Notes: a model not told the origin generated them from the sequence alone. Counted from the first letter of the stretch, positions 37,975 to 46,473 are shown. The stretch is 57,558 nucleotides of DNA from an uncultured Anaerolineae bacterium (GCA_938005675.1 CALKXH010000120.1:1-57558); one strand, 5' to 3'. Program-made: numbers and translations.

Positions 37975-39636
37975 ATGTCCAGACGACGCGAACTCGGCTT
38001 TACAATGGCGCGCGGCGCAATCGGGATGCTGATAGCCCTGCTGTTGGTGTGGCTGAGCCGCGCGCTCGGCGAGCGATTCATCTGGACAGTCCCTGCCTTG
38101 GGCGGCGCGCTGGGCGTGGCGGTCTTGCTGAGATGGCAGCAACAAGGCGCGCTCTTGATCGCCCTCGCCTCAGCTGCTGCGCTGTGGGCAGGTCGGGCTG
38201 CGCCTGCCGAGCCGCTGCTCGCCCTCGCCTACCTCTTGACATTGTTGGCGCTCTTCGGGCTGAGGCTCATCTTCAATGCCCCGCGCGCTTGGGCGAAACT
38301 AGCGGCGATTGGCTTCGGTCTGGCGCTGGCGATGGGCATCGCCGAGTTCAGCGCAGGACGGCTGCTCGACGGCATCGAACGCCCGCAAGCAACTGCGCCT
38401 CCGCCCGCTGCAGTCGCAGCGACGCCCGAAAATGCCTCAAGCGCTGAAGTAGCGACGGAGTCAGTCAGCACGCCCGTCCCGCACGACGCCGTGCCCGCGC
38501 CTGAGCCGCCGCGCCCTCAGGCAGGACTTGGCTACGTGGACTACATAGTCGATGGCGGCGAAGCGCCTTGGGCAATTCACACGGGCTACGGACCGCGCGT
38601 GAATTCCGTGTTGCGTGCCTACATGCTCGATGCCGATGGGCGCTTCATCTACGATGCGCGCGTAACGTTCAACAGCAAAGGGATGCGCGGCGCGGAAGTC
38701 GCCTATGAGAAGCCTTCAGACGTCTTCCGCATCCTGATCATCGGCGATTCGTTCGTGGAGGCGCTTCAGGTTGACTATCCTGAGACCTTCTACGCTCTTC
38801 TGCAGAAACAGATAGCGGATCGCGGCGCAGGCGGCAAGCGCGTCGAGGTTCTCGCCATGGGGCGCATGGGCTGGGGCAGCCTTCAAGAGTACCTGTACTA
38901 CCGCTTTGAAGGGCATAAGTTCGCTCCCGATCTGGTACTGCTGATGTTCTACATCAACGACGTGGCAGATAACAATCCGCGCTTCTTCCACCCCGATATC
39001 AACAACACCAACTACGACTTCCTCTTCGAGGGCGAGGACGTCCGCATCGTCGATACGAACCGCCAAGCGCTGCCGCCCAATACCGCTCGTCGGCTCTACA
39101 ACGCGCTGCCCGCTCCTTTGCAAGGGACTGCCCTAGCGCGCCTGTGCGTGCGTCTCTTCGATCCGCCGCCGCAAATACGCACGCCCAACGGCATTCTGGA
39201 TCGCGTTCATCCTCAGTTTTACATCTACGTCAGCGACCCGCCTGTGGAGGGCTACGCTGAAGCTTGGACGCGCACCGAATGGGCGCTTGAACGCTTGGCG
39301 AGAGCCGTGCAAGCCGATGGCGCACAGTTCGGCGTGGTCTCGATCTTCATCGGGGCGGAGCTGATCGTTGAAGTGGCGCAGTGGTATCCGGAGTTGGTGC
39401 GGGGCTGGACGTGGGACGCAGACTTGCCCGACAGACGCCTCGCTGCGCTCTTGAGCCGCCTCGACGTCGCTTTCATCCCAACGCGCCCCTTCTACGAGGC
39501 GCAAGCGCGCGCGCACGGGCAAAAAGTTCACGAGCTGATCTTCATCCCCGAAGACGGTCATTTCAGCGTGCTAGGGCATCAGCTGACGGCACAGCTGATA
39601 CAGGACTGGCTGCTCAGTCAGGGGCTGATCGAATAG
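37975..39636 (+). CDS. Membrane-anchored SGNH/GDSL hydrolase-type protein
   Basis: 553 residues from ATG 37975. The N-terminus has about four membrane helices (residues ~12-130), then a Pro/Ala/Thr-rich linker (~135-180). The exported part is an SGNH domain: block I IIGDSFVEALQVDYPETF near 255, block III-like MGRMGWGSLQEY, FYINDVADNN, and the C-terminal Asp-x-x-His as EDGHFSVLGHQL. This architecture resembles AlgX/acetylesterase-like and surface-polysaccharide O-acetylation proteins. It lies 15 bp after the methyltransferase gene, so the two may act on one glycan or lipid. Confidence 0.82.
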   Translation: MSRRRELGFTMARGAIGMLIALLLVWLSRALGERFIWTVPALGGALGVAVLLRWQQQGALLIALASAAALWAGRAAPAEPLLALAYLLTLLALFGLRLIFNAPRAWAKLAAIGFGLALAMGIAEFSAGRLLDGIERPQATAPPPAAVAATPENASSAEVATESVSTPVPHDAVPAPEPPRPQAGLGYVDYIVDGGEAPWAIHTGYGPRVNSVLRAYMLDADGRFIYDARVTFNSKGMRGAEVAYEKPSDVFRILIIGDSFVEALQVDYPETFYALLQKQIADRGAGGKRVEVLAMGRMGWGSLQEYLYYRFEGHKFAPDLVLLMFYINDVADNNPRFFHPDINNTNYDFLFEGEDVRIVDTNRQALPPNTARRLYNALPAPLQGTALARLCVRLFDPPPQIRTPNGILDRVHPQFYIYVSDPPVEGYAEAWTRTEWALERLARAVQADGAQFGVVSIFIGAELIVEVAQWYPELVRGWTWDADLPDRRLAALLSRLDVAFIPTRPFYEAQARAHGQKVHELIFIPEDGHFSVLGHQLTAQLIQDWLLSQGLIE

Positions 39637-39661
39637 CCTTTAGGGAAGCTTGCGCCGCAAG

Positions 39662-39690
39662 TTGATCGCCCGCCGCTGCTGAACTATAAT
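39662..39690 (+). promoter_or_regulatory. Promoter of the small membrane-protein gene
   Basis: TTGATC (39662-39667, 4/6), 17-bp spacer, TATAAT (39685-39690, 6/6), 47 bp upstream of the ATG at 39738. Confidence 0.8.
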
Positions 39691-39737
39691 CGGGTAAAGC
39701 GATCTATCTCGCCATACATTCGGAGTTCTGATTCACC

Positions 39738-40157
39738 ATGGGTAACCTGACGCTCGAACGCTTTCTGCAAAACCTGAATCCGCTCTCTAACGATCCTTTC
39801 AACCTGATCTGGGGCATCTCGCTGTACTTAGTTTTTTTCTTGTGCCTGATCATGCTCTTCAGGCAGCGCCGTCCGCAGATGCCCGTACAGCTGTTCCTCG
39901 TGGGCGCGATGATGCTGGCGATCATCGACAAGGTGGCGACGGGCAACGTGCCGGGCGCACTCTTCCGCAATAACGAGCTGATCACGCTCTTTTTGCGCGT
40001 GGGCGTCTTTTCGTTGCCGCTGCTGGCTGTAGCGGTCACCAAGACGGAGAACTCTCGCATCTGGGGCATTCTAGCGGTGGGCATCGGCATGGTCTACGTG
40101 CTGTTGCGCGGCGTGCTGGAGATGGGCTGGTTCGGCTCGGTGGCGACGCCGCGCTAG
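39738..40157 (+). CDS. Small integral membrane protein, unknown function
   Basis: 139 residues with about four hydrophobic segments: 28-45 (GISLYLVFFLCLIMLF), 55-70, 85-105 (ITLFLRVGVFSLPLLAVAV) and 115-130. The cytoplasmic N-terminal 25 residues are polar. No family is recognised. It has its own consensus promoter, and its 3' end is only 2 bp from the convergent MazG gene. Confidence 0.8.
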   Translation: MGNLTLERFLQNLNPLSNDPFNLIWGISLYLVFFLCLIMLFRQRRPQMPVQLFLVGAMMLAIIDKVATGNVPGALFRNNELITLFLRVGVFSLPLLAVAVTKTENSRIWGILAVGIGMVYVLLRGVLEMGWFGSVATPR

Positions 40158-40159
40158 AC

Positions 40160-41608
40160 TCACAAGCCCGCGCCTTTGGCGGCGTTCCAGAGCGCGTCCA
40201 GCTCAGCAGGGGTCATGCTCTGGAGCGCCTTGCCCTGCTGAGCAGCTTGCCGCTCGACGTATTGGAAGCGGCGCATGAACTTGACGGTGTTCTCGCGCAG
40301 CGCCGTCTCAGGATCGATCTGGTGCCAACGCGCTAGGTTCACGAGGCTGCTCAGCACGTCGCCGAACTCTTCGCGGCGATGATCGGAGTCCGTCGCGTTG
40401 ATCAGCTCCTCAAGTTCCTCGCGCACTTTGGCGATCACGTCCTCAAGGCGCTCCCACTCAAAGCCGACGCGTGCAGCGCGCTCGTGGATCAGGGCTGCGG
40501 CGGCGAGGGCGGGCAGACTGCGCGGCACGCCATCTAGCGCTGAGGGCGGTTGCGCCTGACTTTCCTCAGCGCGCTCTTGGCGTTTGATCTGATCCCAGTT
40601 GGCGTGAACTTGCTGCGGATCGTCGGCTTGCACATCGCCCCACACGTGCGGATGCCGCCTGATCAGCTTCTGGCAGACGTAGGCGATCACGTCCGCCATG
40701 CTGAACTCATCGCTCTCGACGGCGATTTGGGCGTGGAAGACGATCTGCAGCAGCAGATCGCCCAATTCGCGCTTGAGCAGCTCCACGTCGCCGCTATCGA
40801 GCGCCTCCAGCACCTCGTAGGTCTCTTCAAGCAGGTAGGGGCGCAGCGACTCGTGCGTCTGCTTGCGATCCCAAGGGCAGCCTTCGGGGGAGCGCAAGTG
40901 CGCCATGATCTCTTGAAAATACTCGAAGCTCCCTTTGGCGGGCAGGGGCGGCACGAAGAGCGAGGTCAGATGATCGACGGGCTGGCGGTCGAGGGCGTAG
41001 AGGGGCAGGCGCTCAAGGCGCTGCGAGGGCGTGCCTGCGCCGTGTACCAAGATCACCTCATGTGTGTGCGGATACTGGTTGGCGAGCGTCAATTTGACGT
41101 CGCTGGCGACGGCGGCGCTGTAGAGCTGCGCCAAGAGAGCTGGCACGTCGGGGTTGAGGGGCGGATGATGCATGTGGGCAATGCTCTCGGCGTCGTGCAG
41201 CTGAATGCCATCGAGGGCGTCGATGCCGAGCGCGCCGATGAGCGGCTCGATGAAGCTCAAGCCGTCCACAATCTCAACGGGCACGTTCTGCGCGCGCGCC
41301 ATCTGCAGGATGAGCGTCACGGTCTGCTCGCCGACCAGCGGATGTCCCGGCACGGCGTAGACCACGCCCTGCGGGCGCTGTCCGAGCCGCAGCACCTCCT
41401 CGGCGATGCGCTGATAGAGCGTGGCGAAGTCCTCAGCGGCGTCGTACCACGCATCGAAGCTGTGCAGGGCGCGGATGGGCAAATCCGCCACGTTGGGATG
41501 GCGCGCCGTGCGCAAGTAGACCTCGTCAGCCTCGCTCAGGATGCGCCACGCGCGCCGCGTCAACAGATCGGGGTCGCCCGGACCGAGTCCGAGAATGGTG
41601 ATAGGCAT
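40160..41608 (-). CDS. mazG: YabN-type fusion: tetrapyrrole methylase-like + MazG pyrophosphohydrolase
   Basis: 482 residues from ATG 41608 (AAGGGAG nine nt upstream). Residues 1-225 are a SAM-dependent tetrapyrrole-methylase-fold domain (ITILGLGPGDPDLLTRRAW, VVYAVPGHPLVGEQTV). Residues ~240-482 are MazG: CPWDRKQTHESLRPYLLEETYEVLEAL, ELGDLLLQIVFHAQIA (EExxE...ExxD metal motif), and a second half with KVREELEELI...EEFGDVL. MazG hydrolyses non-canonical or excess NTPs to NMPs; the methylase half has no established substrate in this fusion. It is downstream of an MBL-fold gene with a 22-bp gap. Confidence 0.94.
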   Translation of the reverse strand: MPITILGLGPGDPDLLTRRAWRILSEADEVYLRTARHPNVADLPIRALHSFDAWYDAAEDFATLYQRIAEEVLRLGQRPQGVVYAVPGHPLVGEQTVTLILQMARAQNVPVEIVDGLSFIEPLIGALGIDALDGIQLHDAESIAHMHHPPLNPDVPALLAQLYSAAVASDVKLTLANQYPHTHEVILVHGAGTPSQRLERLPLYALDRQPVDHLTSLFVPPLPAKGSFEYFQEIMAHLRSPEGCPWDRKQTHESLRPYLLEETYEVLEALDSGDVELLKRELGDLLLQIVFHAQIAVESDEFSMADVIAYVCQKLIRRHPHVWGDVQADDPQQVHANWDQIKRQERAEESQAQPPSALDGVPRSLPALAAAALIHERAARVGFEWERLEDVIAKVREELEELINATDSDHRREEFGDVLSSLVNLARWHQIDPETALRENTVKFMRRFQYVERQAAQQGKALQSMTPAELDALWNAAKGAGL

Positions 41609-41630
41609 CTTTTGTCGCTCCCTTCGCTGA

Positions 41631-42332
41631 TCAGAGTTTGGCGGCAAAAGCGCGCAGCCGCGCGTTGGCGTTGCGCGTCATCGGCACGCCGTGACCGAAA
41701 CACAGCCTCTCAACGTCAAGCTGGGCGAGTTTTTTGATGCTGCGCTTTGCCTCAGCCATGTCGGGCGTGAAAGGGGCGAGCGGCAAACCGAGCCGTCCTG
41801 TGAGACGCACCATGGCATCGCCGCAGAAGAGCAGCTTGCGCTCAGGCGAGTAGAACGCCACTTGCCCGTAAGCGTGACCGGGCGCTTCGATCACCTGTAA
41901 ATCGGGCAGGACTTCGGGCAGTAGGTCGCCTTCGGCGATCAGGCGATCCACTCGGCTGGGCGGCATCCCGCGAATGCCCAGCCAGGCGGAGAAGCGGCGG
42001 TTGAGCGGCGAATCCTTGTAGTCAGGCGCATATTTGGGAGGCTGCTCGCCGCGAATGATGGGCGCCTCGAGGGCGTGGGCATAGACCGTCGCGCCGCTGG
42101 CTTGTGCCAATGCCGCCAAAGCGCCGATGTGATCGGGATGAGCGTGGGTGATCAGGATGCGGCGGATAGCTTTCAACGTATAGCTGCGCTGGGCAAGCTC
42201 GCGCTCGATGGCGCCTTCAGCGCCCTCAACGCTGGCATCGATCAAGGTCAAACCATCAGCGCCTTCGATCAAGTAGACTCGCCCGACGCGCAGCCCTTGA
42301 AGCGTGTAGACGCCTTCTGAAATCTTGTACAT
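41631..42332 (-). CDS. Metallo-beta-lactamase-fold hydrolase
   Basis: 233 residues from ATG 42332. The zinc-binding motif HAHPDH (His63, His65, Asp67, His68) is intact; further ligands are in APGHAYGQ, CGDAM and FGHG. This set resembles the glyoxalase II/quorum-quenching-like general MBL hydrolases; substrate not predictable. It is the first gene of a two-gene unit with mazG, behind a GC-TATACT box. Confidence 0.9.
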   Translation of the reverse strand: MYKISEGVYTLQGLRVGRVYLIEGADGLTLIDASVEGAEGAIERELAQRSYTLKAIRRILITHAHPDHIGALAALAQASGATVYAHALEAPIIRGEQPPKYAPDYKDSPLNRRFSAWLGIRGMPPSRVDRLIAEGDLLPEVLPDLQVIEAPGHAYGQVAFYSPERKLLFCGDAMVRLTGRLGLPLAPFTPDMAEAKRSIKKLAQLDVERLCFGHGVPMTRNANARLRAFAAKL

Positions 42333-42362
42333 CAAAGGTCTCTCGACTGTGAGCTAGCGTAG

Positions 42363-42370
42363 AGTATAGC
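42363..42370 (-). promoter_or_regulatory. Candidate -10 (GC-TATACT) of the MBL-mazG unit
   Basis: On the minus strand GCTATACT (rc of 42363-42370), 30 bp before the ATG. A -35 is not convincing. Confidence 0.5.
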
Positions 42371-42400
42371 GGCGGGCGCAGCCATCCGCCACTGCACTGT

Positions 42401-42437
42401 AAATAAAAAAGCCGCTGAGCCTCGGCGGCGCAGCGGC
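42401..42437 (-). terminator. Intrinsic terminator after rplL
   Basis: In transcription direction GCCGCTG (rc of 42431-42437), 13-nt loop, CAGCGGC (rc of 42411-42417), then TTTTTTATTT (rc of 42401-42410). It is one of the few classic Rho-independent terminators in the window. Confidence 0.88.
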
Positions 42438-42457
42438 AAGCTCGGCGGCGCTGAAGG

Positions 42458-42853
42458 CTACTTGATCTCGACGACGGCGCCGGCTTCTTCGAGCTTCTTC
42501 TTGGCTTCGGCGGCGTTCTCCTTGGGAACTCCCTCCAGAACCGGCCTGGGCGCGCCTTCGACCAGCTCTTTGGCTTCCTTCAAGCCTAAGTTGGTCAGGG
42601 CGCGCACCGCCTTGATGACCTCGATCTTGTTCGGACCGAATTCTTTGAGGATCACAGTGAACTCGGTCTGCTCTTCAACCGGCTCGGCTTCGGCGGCGGG
42701 TGCTGCTGCGGCGCCTGCCATCGGCATCGCCATCATGGGCATAGCGGCGGCGGCTTTCACGCCCCACGTCTCTTCAAGTGCTTTGGTCAGCTCGACGATC
42801 TCCATGACCGTCATCTTGCTCAGCTCGGCAACGAGCGCCTGAATATCTGCCAT
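42458..42853 (-). CDS. rplL: 50S ribosomal protein L7/L12
   Basis: Stalk protein that recruits translational GTPases. 131 residues: N-terminal dimerisation helices ([26 protein letters not shown]), a Met/Ala/Pro hinge (about 35-55), and the conserved C-terminal domain with [38 protein letters not shown]. Cotranscribed with rplJ 68 bp upstream, and followed by an intrinsic terminator. Confidence 0.98.
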   Translation of the reverse strand: MADIQALVAELSKMTVMEIVELTKALEETWGVKAAAAMPMMAMPMAGAAAAPAAEAEPVEEQTEFTVILKEFGPNKIEVIKAVRALTNLGLKEAKELVEGAPRPVLEGVPKENAAEAKKKLEEAGAVVEIK

Positions 42854-42921
42854 TGTTCGTTTGCTCCCTTATTGCGTGTAGTCGTTCGAAAGTTCGCTCA
42901 GGTGCTTTACGCACCCAGTCC

Positions 42922-43461
42922 TCAGGCGGCGTCGGTCGTGCCGCCTTGCAATTTATCGCTGTACGCCTTCAGCACTTGCGCCAAATTCTGGGCGGGCGTG
43001 CCGATGAGCGCCAAGAAGCCCGTGGCGGGGCTTTGCAGCGTGCCGATGAGCGTCGCGCGCGCCTCTTCCAGCGTCGGCATGTTGGAGAGCGCCTCAAGCT
43101 GCTCCGCTTTGAAGACCGTCTGCCCCATCACGGCGCCTTTCAGCACCAAGAGCGGCTGATCCTTGATGCCGAGCATGGTCTTGGTGACTTTTGCCACGTC
43201 GCTGTGCGCCAATGCCACCGCCACCGGACCTGAGAACAGGTCGTCGGGCGCGGCGAAGCCCGTCTCGCGCAGGGCAATTTTGAAGAGGGTATTCTTCACG
43301 ACGGCGTAGGAGCCATCCACAGCGCGCAGCGCTTTGCGCACGGCGCTCAGGTTTTTCATGGACATGCCGCGATATTCGGTGATGACCATGCCCTGCGTAC
43401 GGCGCAGCACCTCTAGGTAGTTGCTGTAGATCGCGTCCTTTTTCGCTTTACTGATCGCCAA
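42922..43461 (-). CDS. rplJ: 50S ribosomal protein L10
   Basis: Base of the L12 stalk and autogenous regulator of rplJL. 179 residues. The start is a TTG at 43461 with AAAGGAGG nine nt upstream; the next Met is far inside. Marks: VVITEYRGMSMKNLSAVRKALR, YAVVKNTLFKIAL, FSGPVAVAL, and the C-terminal helix where L12 dimers bind (IGTPAQNLAQVLKAYSDKL). The upstream leader matches the L10 leader RNA and includes a terminator-antiterminator arrangement. Confidence 0.97.
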   Translation of the reverse strand: MAISKAKKDAIYSNYLEVLRRTQGMVITEYRGMSMKNLSAVRKALRAVDGSYAVVKNTLFKIALRETGFAAPDDLFSGPVAVALAHSDVAKVTKTMLGIKDQPLLVLKGAVMGQTVFKAEQLEALSNMPTLEEARATLIGTLQSPATGFLALIGTPAQNLAQVLKAYSDKLQGGTTDAA

Positions 43462-43503
43462 AAGCCAAATCCTCCTTTCCGCAGAAGGTCGTGTTCAAGC
43501 ACC

Positions 43504-43538
43504 AAAAGCGGTCTTCTGGCACACGCGCAGAAGACCGC
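43504..43538 (-). terminator. Attenuator hairpin in the rplJ leader
   Basis: On the minus strand a perfect 11-bp stem GCGGTCTTCTG/CAGAAGACCGC (arms 43528-43538 and 43508-43518) with a 9-nt loop is followed by TTTT (rc of 43504-43507). Its 5' arm is also the 3' closing arm of the L10 leader, so both cannot form together. Confidence 0.75.
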
Positions 43539-43637
43539 CGAGAGGTCGGTTAGAAGCAGCAGAAATATTCAAGCTGTGCTTCACCTCGGCAGGCGAACTC
43601 ATTAAGCTGCACAGGGCAGCACCTGCGGTCTTCGGTG
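43528..43637 (-). promoter_or_regulatory. L10 (rplJ) leader RNA
   Basis: The transcript segment before rplJ has the features of the L10 leader: closing helix GAAGACCGC (rc of 43625-43633) with GCGGTCTTC (rc of 43530-43538), GCAGGTGCTGCC, a conserved GCTTAATGAG-type loop, and CCTGCCGAGGTGAAG opposite CTTCTAACC...CTCGGCGG. In other bacteria L10-(L12)4 binds this RNA to control the operon. Confidence 0.8.
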
Positions 43638-43649
43638 CGAACGAGGCAG

Positions 43650-43679
43650 ATCATAATCGCTCTGCCCCTCTCCCGTCAA
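43650..43679 (-). promoter_or_regulatory. Promoter of rplJL
   Basis: On the minus strand TTGACG (rc of 43674-43679, 5/6), 18-bp spacer, TATGAT (rc of 43650-43655, 5/6). The predicted start near 43643 is just before the L10 leader. Confidence 0.8.
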
Positions 43680-43740
43680 GGGCGAGCTTCTCAAAAGCGG
43701 CGTGACTTGCCCGCATTTCAGGGCGCGCCGAGCAGATCGG

Positions 43741-43770
43741 TTGCCGCTGCAAGCCCGCCTGCGTTATATT
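43741..43770 (+). promoter_or_regulatory. Promoter of the Crp-family gene
   Basis: TTGCCG (43741-43746), 18-bp spacer, TATATT (43765-43770), 32 bp before the GTG at 43803. Together with the rplJ promoter and leader it accounts for most of the 341-bp gap 43462-43802. Confidence 0.6.
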
Positions 43771-43802
43771 CTCCGTACGCCATGCCGAGATGAGCGACGA
43801 CC

Positions 43803-44495
43803 GTGAAAGCCAATAACACTGAGCAGATCGAGTTCTTCGCTGACCTGCCCGCGCCGCTCTACGAGCAGCTCATGCGCACTGCGCGCTCCCAGAGGCTCTC
43901 CAGCGGCGCCTTGCTCTTCCATCAGGGCGAGCCTGCGCACGTCTTCTACTTGCTGCAGCGAGGTCGCATACGCCTGATCCAGCACACAGCGGAGGGCAAA
44001 GACGTCACGCTGGCGACTTTCAGCGAGGGCGACCTGATCGGCTTGATCGTGGCGCTCAGCGGCGATCCGTATCCCGCCACAGCGGAGGCGCTCGAAGAAT
44101 CGGAGGTCTTGGCGTTGCAGGGCGGCATGATGTGGACGATCATGTCGCACCATGCGCCGTTGGCTGTGCGCGTAGTGCGGATGCTCGCCGCGCGCCTGCA
44201 CGAGGCGCACGAGCGCATCCGCGAGCTGAGCGCCGAGCGCGTCCAACAGCGCGTGGCGCGCTCGCTGGTGCGCTTGGCGCACAAAGTGGGCGTCCCGCAA
44301 GCCGATGGCAGCATCTACCTGAACGTGCGGCTGAGCCGCCAAGATTTGGCGCAGATGAACGGCACGACCCTAGAGACGATCAGCCGCACCTTGACGGCGT
44401 GGCAGCGCGAGGGCTTGCTGGAGGCAGGGCGCGAGCAGATCACGCTGCTCAAGCCGCACAGTTTGGCGTCGATCGCCGACGATCTGCCGAACTAA
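43803..44495 (+). CDS. Crp/Fnr-family transcriptional regulator
   Basis: 230 residues, GTG start. Cyclic-nucleotide-binding-type beta roll at ~15-125 (SSGALLFHQGEPAHVFYLLQRGRIRLIQ, GDLIGLIVALSGDPYPATAEAL), dimer helix ~130-160, and an HTH_Crp domain with LSRQDLAQMNGTTLETISRTLTAWQREGLL near 185-212. There are no FNR-type N-terminal cysteines, so it does not carry an [4Fe-4S] oxygen sensor of that kind; the effector is unknown. Its stop overlaps the convergent phosphatase gene by 4 bp. Confidence 0.92.
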   Translation: MKANNTEQIEFFADLPAPLYEQLMRTARSQRLSSGALLFHQGEPAHVFYLLQRGRIRLIQHTAEGKDVTLATFSEGDLIGLIVALSGDPYPATAEALEESEVLALQGGMMWTIMSHHAPLAVRVVRMLAARLHEAHERIRELSAERVQQRVARSLVRLAHKVGVPQADGSIYLNVRLSRQDLAQMNGTTLETISRTLTAWQREGLLEAGREQITLLKPHSLASIADDLPN

Positions 44496-45796
44496 GTGCG
44501 GGCGAGGACGGCGAGGGTGCGATCATCGAAGGAGCCGCGCCGTTCGTAGCTAATCAAGCTGAGCAGAGCCTGTTCGCGCAGCGGCAAGGGATAGCACAAG
44601 ACGCGCTGCCGCAGCGCGCCGAACAAATTGGGCTGCAGCAGCTCATCGTACGGCTCTAAATCGCTGGAGAGACCGTCGGTCATCAGCGCGACGAGGTTCA
44701 AGCGCTCGTCAAATTGGTAGACTTTGGCACGGCGCTTCCACTGATTGAGCGGCGCGCTGGTCAGGAAGAGCGTGCCGCCGCCGTCGTTCGGGTCAGTGTC
44801 CGGCTCAGTCAGCGAGTAGATTTGCCCATCGACTGCCTCCGCCACCACCAGCCCATCGCCCACATGCACCACGCCGACGTAGCAGCTCGTCTCCAGCGGG
44901 AAGTGGATCAGCAGCTGCAAGGTCGTGTTGAGGTCGCCGACGGGGAGGTATTCAGCGTTGGCGAAGTTGAACAAAGCGTGATAAGCCGCCTCCAGACCGA
45001 CCCAGACGGCGCGCCCTAGATCGTCGGGCGTCGGGGCGTCGGGCGCGCTCGCGCGGATGGCTTCCACAGCGCTCGTCACCGCCAAATTCGAGCCGATGCG
45101 CGCCAGAGTCGCCGTGCCAGCGCCATCGGCGACGGCGAGGATGTTCCAATGCGGCGTGACGCCCAGCGCGACGGCATCATCGCGGAAGCTGCCCTGATGG
45201 GCGTGCGTGCGCCCGCGATAGCTGGCGCCAATCAGGCTGTAGCCTTGCGCGCCCGCCGCCGAGAGGGTCAGCCAATCAGGGTAGGCGTAGGCATCTTGTT
45301 GATTGCTGGGCAGGTTGCGCCAGCGCGTCGGGGCGAGGCGCACGGGCGGCGGCGGCGGCTCGGGCAGGAAAGCGGGCTGCAATTTCTTCAGCACGCCCTC
45401 AAACCACGTCAACGCCGCATTGAGCTGCGATGCGGTCTGCGCGGCGAGGCGATGGGGCGCGCGCGCCACAGGCTGAGCAGCGGTCAGGGTTGCCAGTTGG
45501 CGCAAGTCATCGAGGGCTGCGCCGTCGAAAAAGGCGATGTAGAGCAAGTGCTGATCGTCGAGCCAAGCCTGCAACGCCGCCTGCCAGCCATCGGCTAGGG
45601 GGCGCGCCAAGATCAGCAATGCCACCGCCGCCGCCTGAGGCAATTCAGCCGCCCAGCGCTCATCCAAGAGCTGAACTTGGGCGCTCAAGGGCGCTAAATC
45701 CCTCAAGCGCGCCTGCAACAGCGCGCTGAGCATCTCCGTATCGGGCGGCGTTGCCCAGCCGCGCGGGTCGACGATCAGGTGCAGGAGCGGCGGCAT
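44492..45796 (-). CDS. PP2C-like protein phosphatase, TerY-associated
   Basis: 434 residues. The N-terminal ~150 residues are an Ala/Leu-rich region with a Rossmann-like or TIR-like pattern of no clear family. The C-terminal ~250 residues are a PP2C_2-type phosphatase: SYRGRTHAHQGSFRDDA, ILAVADGAGTATLARIGS (metal Asp), VVHVGDGLVVAE, LVALMTDGLSSDLEP, and the final SFDDRTLAVL. It lies 11 bp downstream of a TerY-like VWA gene. PP2C, TerY and a protein kinase form a known conserved triad (TerY-P); the kinase is not seen here. Confidence 0.82.
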   Translation of the reverse strand: MPPLLHLIVDPRGWATPPDTEMLSALLQARLRDLAPLSAQVQLLDERWAAELPQAAAVALLILARPLADGWQAALQAWLDDQHLLYIAFFDGAALDDLRQLATLTAAQPVARAPHRLAAQTASQLNAALTWFEGVLKKLQPAFLPEPPPPPVRLAPTRWRNLPSNQQDAYAYPDWLTLSAAGAQGYSLIGASYRGRTHAHQGSFRDDAVALGVTPHWNILAVADGAGTATLARIGSNLAVTSAVEAIRASAPDAPTPDDLGRAVWVGLEAAYHALFNFANAEYLPVGDLNTTLQLLIHFPLETSCYVGVVHVGDGLVVAEAVDGQIYSLTEPDTDPNDGGGTLFLTSAPLNQWKRRAKVYQFDERLNLVALMTDGLSSDLEPYDELLQPNLFGALRQRVLCYPLPLREQALLSLISYERRGSFDDRTLAVLART

Positions 45797-45807
45797 CCCA
45801 AATCAGT

Positions 45808-46473
45808 TCAAGTGCTGCGATCCCACTTCATGACGGATGGCAACGGCGGCGACTCCAAACCGCCTTCTGTGGCGATGGTCTCGATGCGTTGGCTGGTCTT
45901 CTGAATGCTGGAGGAGACCCAACGGAAGAACTGTTTGAGCGCATCTGGGCTGGTATCCTTCATGTAGAGGACGTCGTTGGTGATCGCGCGCAAGGTCTCG
46001 GTATTCACGTTTGTGCCGCAGCCCAGCGCCACAAATGCGCCGATTTTACTGCCGCGCTGCGCCTTGAACTCCGCCACAGCCGGTCGCCAGTCGTCGGTTG
46101 GAGCGCCATCGGTCAGCAAAAAGACGAGCGGGCGGTAGTCGCCTTTGCGTCCCTCGCTGTTGGGGATCAGGTCGCGCTCGAAGGCATGTCCCAGCAAGCG
46201 GATAGCCGCCCCGAGCGCCGTTTGCCCTTCGGCGCGCAGGGTCGGCGGCTTGAAGTCTTCCACTGAGGCAAGGCGTGCCACTTGCTGGGCGCTATCGGCG
46301 AAGGTGATCACGCTCAGGTAGACCGTCTCAAGGGCGTGCGGATTGTTGAGCAGTTCCTGATGAATCATCGTGACGCCCTGCTGAACTGCCTGAATGGGCG
46401 CGCCGCGCATCGAGCCAGAGGTATCCAACAGCAAATAGACGGGGCGGCGGCGGACGTAGTCTTCTGTGTTCAA
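45808..46473 (-). CDS. TerY-like von Willebrand factor A domain protein
   Basis: 221 residues, starting with TTG at 46473 (AGGAGG seven nt upstream). One VWA domain fills the protein; the MIDAS motif is complete with LLLDTSGSM near 15, the Thr in EGQTALGAAI and LLTDGAPTDDW near 120. The wording of the motif and RVARLASVEDFKPP-type segment place it near TerY. It would bind a partner through a metal ion and is paired with the PP2C gene. Confidence 0.85.
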   Translation of the reverse strand: MNTEDYVRRRPVYLLLDTSGSMRGAPIQAVQQGVTMIHQELLNNPHALETVYLSVITFADSAQQVARLASVEDFKPPTLRAEGQTALGAAIRLLGHAFERDLIPNSEGRKGDYRPLVFLLTDGAPTDDWRPAVAEFKAQRGSKIGAFVALGCGTNVNTETLRAITNDVLYMKDTSPDALKQFFRWVSSSIQKTSQRIETIATEGGLESPPLPSVMKWDRST

